Source: Betaproteobacteria bacterium (GTDB lineage Bacteria; Pseudomonadota; Gammaproteobacteria; Burkholderiales; Burkholderiaceae_C). Taken from it: a stretch of DNA of 13,350 bases. A program made the translations under genes and the position numbers. The notes beneath the pieces were generated by a model. The model worked only from the letters and a program-made list of their open reading frames with translations, did no database searches and had not been told where the DNA came from. Position 1 is the first letter of the stretch. Every line of letters begins with the position of its first letter. Location: the NCBI GenBank assembly GCA_009923895.1, contig RFSP01000026.1:1-13350 (forward strand), given 5' to 3'. Shown one piece after another: positions 7,585 through 12,657 of this stretch.

Positions 7585-8958
7585 TCAGGGCGTTGTCGAT
7601 GCTGAGGCAAACAGGTGCCACAAGCGCACCGCGTCCAACATCGGGTCCTTGGCGGACTGGGCCAGTTCTAAAGTGGCGCGCAAGGTGGCGCGGGCGGCGT
7701 CTTTGCGGCCGACCAGCCACTGGGCCACCCCCAAGTGCATCTGCGCCTCGATAGGCCGCTTGAGACCTCCTCGACTGACCCCTTGCTCTATCAAAGCCAA
7801 ACCCCGCTGCGCGGACCCCGCAGGCGCGCCCACGGGCAACGCCGCCACTTCGGCCCACCCCAGATCCACCAGGGCCTCTCCGCTGCTCGCTTTGAGCGCG
7901 GCCGCTTCGGCCGCCTTGCGGTCCGCCTGATCCAGTTGGGCCGCTTTTCGGGCCTGGTCCAGCAGCTTTTGTTGATTGGATGCCCGGGGTCCTTTGGGAT
8001 AGAGGCCCTTGGCCATGCCCTCCTCGGCCACCGCCAGCGCTTCTCCCGGTTGGCCCAGGCGCAAGGCCGTTTCCACCATGCCTTCACGCGCATCGGCGTC
8101 GCTCAGTCCCCCCGTGGCTCGCAACACGCGGAAAGCTTCGATCAGGATCCGGTCGTTGTCGCCAGCGCGTTGGGCCACCGGGGCCACCAGCGCGGCCCAA
8201 TACTCCTGCTTGGAAAATCGCGTGGCCAAACGCTCCAAGGTCGCCTCGGCCGCTGCATCGCTCAGCCGGCGCTGCAGCTGCCACTGCAGCCGCACTTGTG
8301 CTTCTGGCACGGCCCGCCCCGCCGCATCTGAAGCGCCAATGCGAGAGCTCAGGGCCGCCAGCGCGCCCCGTTCATCTCCGGTGGCCAATTGCGACTGAAT
8401 GCGCATGAGCGGCACGTTTTCATTGGGACCTTGAATGTCAATGTAACGCTGGGCCCACTTGAGCACCCGCGGGTGATCTTTTTCTTTGGCCGACACCCCC
8501 ACCAAGGCTTCGATGAGGGAAGGCTCATCGGCCTTGGCCACTTGGCCGGTGGCCATGGCCGCCTCCAGCGAGCTGATCACGACCGCACTTTGACCTTGCC
8601 GCTGGGCCAACGCCGCACGTGTGCGCTCCAACACCATGGTCTCAAAGGGGGTGAGTTGCGCCACTGCGGCGGCCACGGCGAGCTTGGCTTGAGCCTCTGC
8701 CAGCTTGCCCTCTCGAAACAGGGTCTGCGCCGCCTCAATCGGGTCGGCGAATTCGGCCCGCACATTGGGCGCCGGTGGAGTGGCAGTTGTCGACGCGGCC
8801 GCCGCTTCGGAGGCCTTGCGCGCCGCAGCAGCAGCCACCTGCGCCGAAGCCGGTGGCACAGCCAGACTCGCAGCAACACCCAGCCCCAAGATCCATCGGG
8901 TCACCGCAGGCGCGAAACAGTACTGAGCACGTCCCCTCGGGGTCTCTAAACGCGGCAT
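7585..8958 (-). CDS. Exported TPR-like repeat protein of unknown function
   Basis: I do not recognise a named family. The 457-residue protein starts with a signal peptide (hydrophobic core at about 21-36, cleavage probably after PPASA-39), then an Ala-rich linker to about 64, then amphipathic helix pairs rich in Ala, Leu, Arg and Glu typical of tetratricopeptide/Sel1-like solenoids: AAQTLFREGKLAEAQAKL at 77-93, RGALAALSSR at 197-206, LGQPGEALAVAEEGMAKGLY at 301-320 and LGVAQWLVGRKDAARATL at 409-426. It should be periplasmic. The block from RFSKQEYWAALVAP (247-260) to GLYPK (318-322) resembles in layout the periplasmic TPR proteins that accompany some TonB/ExbBD systems, a weak analogy from memory. 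I chose the second ATG (8956-8958) because GAGGAG sits nine bases before it but directly against the first ATG (8965-8967); the longer form adds MDV. The gene lies antisense between recG and oxyR and is divergent from oxyR. Confidence 0.85.
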   Translation of the reverse strand: MPRLETPRGRAQYCFAPAVTRWILGLGVAASLAVPPASAQVAAAAARKASEAAAASTTATPPAPNVRAEFADPIEAAQTLFREGKLAEAQAKLAVAAAVAQLTPFETMVLERTRAALAQRQGQSAVVISSLEAAMATGQVAKADEPSLIEALVGVSAKEKDHPRVLKWAQRYIDIQGPNENVPLMRIQSQLATGDERGALAALSSRIGASDAAGRAVPEAQVRLQWQLQRRLSDAAAEATLERLATRFSKQEYWAALVAPVAQRAGDNDRILIEAFRVLRATGGLSDADAREGMVETALRLGQPGEALAVAEEGMAKGLYPKGPRASNQQKLLDQARKAAQLDQADRKAAEAAALKASSGEALVDLGWAEVAALPVGAPAGSAQRGLALIEQGVSRGGLKRPIEAQMHLGVAQWLVGRKDAARATLRATLELAQSAKDPMLDAVRLWHLFASASTTP

Positions 8959-8967
8959 GACATCCAT

Positions 8968-8973
8968 CTCCTC
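8968..8973 (-). promoter_or_regulatory. Ribosome binding site of the exported repeat protein gene
   Basis: GAGGAG on the minus strand directly abuts the upstream ATG (8965-8967) and is nine bases from the next in-frame ATG (8956-8958). The spacing favours the downstream codon as the real start. Confidence 0.6.
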
Positions 8974-9058
8974 AAACGGCCCCTCTCATTGGGCACACAA
9001 ATCACAAAAAGCGCACAAGGCGCTAAAGACGCGGAAGGCGCGCAGCATACAGCCCCAC

Positions 9059-9088
9059 GGGCCAGACATGGGTCAGACATAGGTCTGA
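9059..9088 (+). promoter_or_regulatory. oxyR: Repeat cluster upstream of oxyR, possible LysR-type operator
   Basis: Two adjacent 11-base near-identical copies, GGGCCAGACAT (9059-9069) and GGGTCAGACAT (9070-9080), differ by one base. The second overlaps an inverted repeat TCAGAC-ATAG-GTCTGA (9073-9088) with six-base arms. The cluster lies 34-63 bases before the oxyR start, in the 163-base region divergent from the exported repeat protein gene, where an autoregulating LysR-type protein would bind. The match to the four-part OxyR consensus (ATAG/CTAT elements) is poor, so OxyR as the binder is only a guess. Confidence 0.4.
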
Positions 9089-9121
9089 GGGCGTGAGCGA
9101 ACTGGTTCAAAATGTGGTTCC

Positions 9122-10042
9122 ATGACATTGACCGAGTTGCGTTACATCGTGGCCGTGGCCCGCGAGCGGCATTTTGGCCGAGCGGCCGATGCCTGCTTCG
9201 TCTCCCAGCCCACGCTGAGCGTGGCCGTCAAGAAGCTCGAGGAGGAACTCGACGTCAAGATCTTCGAACGCGGGGGCAACGACGTCAGCGTCACGGCGCT
9301 GGGTGAGGCCATTGTTCGGCAGGCGCAGGTGGTCATCGAGCAGGCCGCTGCCGTCAAAGAAATCGCCAAGAGCGGCAAGGACCCGCTGTCGGGCCCGCTG
9401 AAGTTGGGCATCATCTACACCATTGGGCCCTATTTGCTTCCCGAGCTGGTGCGCCAAGCCATCGAGCGCACTCCGCAAATGCCGCTCATGCTGCAGGAGA
9501 ACTTCACGGTCAAGCTGCTGGACATGCTGCGCACCGGGGAGTTGGACTGCGCCATCATGGCCGAACCCTTTCCTGATGCGGGTCTGGCGGTGGCACCGCT
9601 CTATGACGAGCCCTTCATGGTGGCGGTCCCCAAGAGCCACCCCTTGGCCAAGCGCAAGCTCATCAGCCCTGAAGAGCTCAAGCGAGAGACCATGTTGTTG
9701 CTGGGCACGGGCCACTGTTTTCGGGACCAGGTGCTGGAGGTCTGCCCCGAGTTCGCGAGATTTTCAAGCGATGCCGATGGCATCCGCAAGAGCTTTGAGG
9801 GCTCCTCGCTCGAGACCATCAAGCACATGGTGGCTTCGGGCATGGGTGTGACCGTGGTGCCTCGACTGAGCGTGCCCAAAGGGCCTCAACCGCATGTGGC
9901 CTATGTGAAGTTCACCTCACCGGTGCCCACACGTCGCGTCGTTTTGGCCTGGCGGCGCAGCTTCACGCGCTACGAGGCCATCGCGGCCTTGCGCAACGCG
10001 GTCTACGCCTGCGAGCTCGAAGGGGTCGAGCGCTTGTCCTGA
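9122..10042 (+). CDS. oxyR: Hydrogen peroxide-sensing LysR-type regulator OxyR
   Basis: OxyR is the cytoplasmic tetrameric regulator that activates peroxide-defence genes once a disulfide forms between two cysteines. The 306-residue protein (E. coli 305) has the N-terminal winged helix-turn-helix (MTLTELRYIVAVARERHFGRAA..., recognition segment VSQPTLSVAVKKLEEEL at about 27-43), then the regulatory domain. The redox pair is Cys199 (LGTGHCFRDQ) and Cys208 (LEVCPEF), at exactly the E. coli residue numbers, which separates OxyR from other LysR proteins. The start is ATG at 9122 with no Shine-Dalgarno; a -10-like CAAAAT at 9108-9113 lies close upstream. Likely targets in the window are ahpF and the exported peroxidase about 8 kb to the left (inference). 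The gene ends 40 bases inside the convergent cytochrome b gene. Confidence 0.97.
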   Translation: MTLTELRYIVAVARERHFGRAADACFVSQPTLSVAVKKLEEELDVKIFERGGNDVSVTALGEAIVRQAQVVIEQAAAVKEIAKSGKDPLSGPLKLGIIYTIGPYLLPELVRQAIERTPQMPLMLQENFTVKLLDMLRTGELDCAIMAEPFPDAGLAVAPLYDEPFMVAVPKSHPLAKRKLISPEELKRETMLLLGTGHCFRDQVLEVCPEFARFSSDADGIRKSFEGSSLETIKHMVASGMGVTVVPRLSVPKGPQPHVAYVKFTSPVPTRRVVLAWRRSFTRYEAIAALRNAVYACELEGVERLS

Positions 10043-10602
10043 GGACCGGAGCCGTTCAAACACGCTCCGTCGACCATGGAGCGCACCAGCGCCACCCGGT
10101 GGCGTCGACCCGTCCAGAGCACCCCCAGGATGTGCAGCACCACCAGCACCAGCATCCCCCACGCACTCACACCATGCCACCAGGCCCATTGCGGGTCTCC
10201 CCAATAGCGGTCGGTGCTCAGCAGGGCGCCGCTGAAGCCCGCCAGGGCCGCGCATGCGAGCAACGCCGCCACCATGCACGCCCCCAAGGGAGTGTGCCCC
10301 TGCTGCGTGGGTCCCAGGGGCACGTCGCAGGTCTGGCCCCTCAAGGATTGAACATAGGCCCAGACGGTGCGGGGGTGGCGCCACCACGTCGACACCCGTT
10401 CATGCGGGGGCCCCATCACACCCCACAGCACGCGCGCCAGGCCACACCCCAGCACCGACCATCCCGCAGCCTCATGCCACGACACGGCGAGCGTGTGCGT
10501 GATCCACGCAGCACTCGCACTGCCGGCCAGGCTCCAATGCAACAAGCGCGCGGGCAAGCTCCAGAGGCGAACCGCGCCGACAGGCCGCGTCGGGACCTTC
10601 AT
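10003..10602 (-). CDS. Cytochrome b561-type di-heme membrane protein
   Basis: This 199-residue four-helix integral membrane protein belongs to the bacterial cytochrome b561 / Ni-Fe-hydrogenase b-subunit-like family, which carries electrons between quinol and a periplasmic partner. Membrane segments are near 22-38, 44-62, 108-128 and 146-164. Likely heme-ligand histidines are His22 (RLLHWSLAG), His43 (SWHEAAG), His143 (WWHGVSAW) and His157 (VVLHILGV). VRLWSLPARLLHW at the N-terminus and QGHTPLGA at 101-108 are family hallmarks. The ATG at 10600-10602 was chosen because the family N-terminus begins there; the same frame is open further upstream but is a shadow of the PepSY gene. AAGGG at 10613-10617, spanning the PepSY stop codon, can serve as Shine-Dalgarno ten bases away, so translation is probably coupled. 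The electron partner is unknown; the adjacent PepSY protein is the obvious candidate. Its 3' end overlaps oxyR by 40 bases. Confidence 0.9.
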   Translation of the reverse strand: MKVPTRPVGAVRLWSLPARLLHWSLAGSASAAWITHTLAVSWHEAAGWSVLGCGLARVLWGVMGPPHERVSTWWRHPRTVWAYVQSLRGQTCDVPLGPTQQGHTPLGACMVAALLACAALAGFSGALLSTDRYWGDPQWAWWHGVSAWGMLVLVVLHILGVLWTGRRHRVALVRSMVDGACLNGSGPQDKRSTPSSSQA

Positions 10603-10615
10603 TGGAGAGACGCCC

Positions 10616-10924
10616 TTACTTGGACTTGGGCGCAGGGGAGACAGGATCCAAGGTCTTCGGGTGGAAGAAGGCCTCCACCTTCTTGCCCGCCTTGTCCAGG
10701 GCGTACACCTCGTAGCAGCCGTTTTCCACTTTGATGCGGCGCACCTGCCAGCCGTCGGCCACCAAGCGGTCGCGCAGTTCACTGTCGGGGCGCCATTCGG
10801 TTTTGGGAATGGCGTCGCAGCGCACATCGCCATGGGCTTGAGCCGCCGTGGCGGCCACCATGCACACCATCACGCTCACCACAACGCGCAGCCCCCACAG
10901 ACGTTCACGCAAAGACGCAGACAT
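10616..10924 (-). CDS. Small periplasmic PepSY-domain protein
   Basis: This 102-residue protein has a signal peptide (hydrophobic stretch at about 12-28, likely cleavage after AQA-30) followed by one PepSY-type domain: WRPDSELRDRLVADGWQVRRIKVENGCYEVYALDKAGKKVEAFFHP. Two cysteines remain in the mature part (RCDAIP and NGCYEVYA) and could form a disulfide. It should be periplasmic. Small PepSY proteins are often encoded beside cytochrome b561 proteins, as here (13-base gap), and the pair is generally thought to act in electron transfer across the inner membrane; the exact reaction is not known to me. AAGGAG (minus strand, 10932-10937) lies seven bases before the ATG, which supports this start. 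A strong Fur-like palindrome overlaps its probable promoter, suggesting expression under iron limitation. Confidence 0.85.
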   Translation of the reverse strand: MSASLRERLWGLRVVVSVMVCMVAATAAQAHGDVRCDAIPKTEWRPDSELRDRLVADGWQVRRIKVENGCYEVYALDKAGKKVEAFFHPKTLDPVSPAPKSK

Positions 10925-10969
10925 GAAAGTGCTCCTTCAATCACGGGTTGAGTTGACTTGCTGACCATG

Positions 10970-10978
10970 AGCATACCA
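10970..10978 (-). promoter_or_regulatory. Probable extended -10 promoter element of the PepSY-cytochrome b operon
   Basis: The minus strand reads TGGTATGCT, fitting the extended -10 form TGnTATAAT with TATGCT as a four-of-six hexamer. Transcription would begin near 10963, leaving a 39-base leader with a good Shine-Dalgarno. No good -35 box is visible, which is usual for extended -10 promoters. Confidence 0.45.
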
Positions 10979-10979
10979 T

Positions 10980-11002
10980 TAAATGCGAATGATTCTTATT
11001 TA
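10980..11002. promoter_or_regulatory. Fur-box-like operator
   Basis: The core AATGCGAATGATTCTTATT (10982-11000) is an imperfect palindrome centred on 10991; with the flanking TA at each side the 23-base site pairs 9 of 11 positions between its halves. It matches the 7-1-7 Fur consensus TGATAAT-n-ATTATCA at 10 of 14 positions. Relative to a minus-strand start near 10963 it covers about -39 to -17, the classic position for repression. Relative to the putative prfC start at 11031 it covers about -51 to -29. Outer arms GCATAC (10971-10976) and GTATGC (11003-11008) are also inverted repeats. Confidence 0.7.
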
Positions 11003-11018
11003 GTATGCTGGCGGCACG

Positions 11019-11024
11019 GATAAT
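11019..11024 (+). promoter_or_regulatory. prfC: Possible prfC -10 element giving a leaderless transcript
   Basis: GATAAT is a five-of-six match to TATAAT and ends six bases before the prfC ATG, so the predicted first transcribed base is the A of the start codon. prfC has no Shine-Dalgarno, which is consistent. The -35 region (10996-11001, TTATTT) is a poor match and lies in the Fur-like site. Confidence 0.4.
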
Positions 11025-11030
11025 CCCTCC

Positions 11031-12656
11031 ATGTCCGAACTGACTTCGCAAGTGCGCCGTCGCCGCACCTTTGCCATCATTTCCCACCCCGACGCGGGCA
11101 AGACCACCCTGACCGAGAAGCTCTTGCTGTTCTCCGGCGCGATTCAGATTGCCGGGTCGGTCAAGGCCCGCAAAGCGTCGCGTCACGCCACCAGCGACTG
11201 GATGGAGATTGAAAAGCAACGCGGCATCTCGGTGGCCAGCTCGGTCATGCAGATGGAATACCGCGACTGCGTCATCAACCTGCTGGACACCCCGGGCCAC
11301 CAAGACTTCTCTGAAGACACCTACCGCGTGCTCACCGCCGTGGATGCGGCGCTGATGGTGATCGACGCGGCCAACGGCGTGGAGCCGCAAACCCGCCGCC
11401 TGCTGCAGGTTTGCCGTGCGCGCAACACGCCCATCCTGACCTTCGTCAACAAGATGGACCGCGAGGTGCAGGAACCGCTGAACCTGATGGACGAGATCGA
11501 GCGCGAACTCGGCATGACGGTGGTGCCCTTCACCTGGCCGGTGGGCATGGCCAAGTTCTTTGGCGGTGTGCTCGATTTGCGCAAAGACCAAATGCGCGTG
11601 TTCACGCCGGGCGAAGACCGCGTGGCCGGTGACGAAGAGATCATCGACGGCCTGGCCCACCCGGTGCTGGCCGCGCGCTTTGGCGAGGCGTACACGCAAG
11701 CGGCCGGCGAAATCGAGTTGGTGCGCGAAGCCGCTCCAGCCTTCGACCACGAGGGGTTCCTGGCCGGCCATCAAACGCCCATGTTCTTTGGCTCGGCCAT
11801 CAACAACTTTGGCGTGCAGGAGGTGCTGGATGCGCTGGTCGACTTGGCCCCTGCGCCCGGCCCCCGAGCCAGCCTGCAGCGCGAAGTGCAGCCCGACGAA
11901 GCCAAGTTCACCGGCGTGGTGTTCAAGATCCAAGCCAATATGGACCCGGCCCACCGCGATCGCATTGCATTCCTGCGCGTGGCCTCGGGCCACTTTGAAC
12001 GCGGCATGCGGCTGAAGGTCACACGCTCGGGCAAAGAGCTGCGGCCCAACACCGTGGTGTCCTTCTTGAGCCAACGGCGCGAACTGCTGGACGAGGCCTT
12101 TGCTGGCGACATCATTGGCATTCCCAATCATGGGGTGCTGCAGTTGGGCGACACCCTCACCGAAGGCGAGGCGCTGCAATTCACGGGCTTGCCTTTCTTT
12201 GCGCCTGAAATGTTCCGCTCGGTGGAAGTGGCCGACCCGCTACGCACCAAGCAGCTCAAGGCCGGGTTGACGCAGCTGGGCGAAGAAGGGGCGATCCAGG
12301 TCTTTCGCCCGGTGGCGGGCACCGTCTTGTTGCTGGGCGCGGTGGGACAGCTGCAGTTCGAAGTCGTGGCCCATCGACTGGAGCACGAATACGGCGTCAA
12401 AGCACGCATCCTGCCCAGTCGCTTCCAAGTGGCCCGCTGGGTGACCTGCGACGAGGCCGATGGCGGCGAGCGCGAGCTCAAGCGCTTCATCGATGCCAAC
12501 GCCCACCGCGTGGCCTACGACGCCGTCGACGCTCCCACGGTGTTGGTTGAATACGCGCCCGAGCTGCGCGCCATTGAGGCCAACTGGCCCAAGATCAAGT
12601 TTCATGCGCTGCGCGAACACGCGGGGCTCGTGTTTCAAAGGCGGCTGGAGGGATAA
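11031..12656 (+). CDS. prfC: Peptide chain release factor 3 (RF3)
   Basis: RF3 is the translational GTPase that removes RF1/RF2 from the ribosome after peptide release and contributes to post-peptidyl-transfer quality control. The 541-residue protein has the G1 motif SHPDAGKTT at 18-26, a switch region EKQRGISVASSVMQ at about 61-74 (the commoner sequence has TT where AS stands here), G3 DTPGH at 86-90 and G4 NKMD at 140-143, followed by the RF3-type second and third domains (FKIQANMDPAHRDRIAF; PFFAPEMFRSVEVADP; GAVGQLQFEV). Length is slightly above the E. coli protein (529). The SHPDAGKTTLTEKLLLF and SEDTYRVLTAVDAALMVIDAA segments separate RF3 from EF-G. The start codon lacks a Shine-Dalgarno. 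The next gene, ubiA, starts one base after the stop. Confidence 0.97.
   Translation: MSELTSQVRRRRTFAIISHPDAGKTTLTEKLLLFSGAIQIAGSVKARKASRHATSDWMEIEKQRGISVASSVMQMEYRDCVINLLDTPGHQDFSEDTYRVLTAVDAALMVIDAANGVEPQTRRLLQVCRARNTPILTFVNKMDREVQEPLNLMDEIERELGMTVVPFTWPVGMAKFFGGVLDLRKDQMRVFTPGEDRVAGDEEIIDGLAHPVLAARFGEAYTQAAGEIELVREAAPAFDHEGFLAGHQTPMFFGSAINNFGVQEVLDALVDLAPAPGPRASLQREVQPDEAKFTGVVFKIQANMDPAHRDRIAFLRVASGHFERGMRLKVTRSGKELRPNTVVSFLSQRRELLDEAFAGDIIGIPNHGVLQLGDTLTEGEALQFTGLPFFAPEMFRSVEVADPLRTKQLKAGLTQLGEEGAIQVFRPVAGTVLLLGAVGQLQFEVVAHRLEHEYGVKARILPSRFQVARWVTCDEADGGERELKRFIDANAHRVAYDAVDAPTVLVEYAPELRAIEANWPKIKFHALREHAGLVFQRRLEG
12647..12652 (+). promoter_or_regulatory. ubiA: Ribosome binding site of ubiA inside the end of prfC
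   Basis: GGAGGG lies within the last codons of prfC and five bases before the GTG at 12658. It supports this GTG as the ubiA start and indicates that the two genes share a transcript. Confidence 0.75.
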
Positions 12657-12657
12657 G

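Noticed and set aside
9017..9041. Two copies of AAGGCGC, 18 bases apart, upstream of the exported repeat protein gene
   Set aside because: Seven-base repeats in GC-rich DNA are expected by chance and have no further structure.
10603..10833. Longer N-terminus for the cytochrome b protein
   Set aside because: The extra 77 codons lie antisense to nothing but overlap the PepSY gene in another frame and do not resemble cytochrome b561; the family N-terminus starts at the ATG at 10600-10602, which has a usable Shine-Dalgarno.
10941..12179. 412-codon open frame on the minus strand
   Set aside because: It lies antisense to prfC, whose GTPase motifs are unmistakable, and its translation (rich in His, Gln, Ala, Val and Gly) has the composition of a shadow frame in GC-rich DNA.
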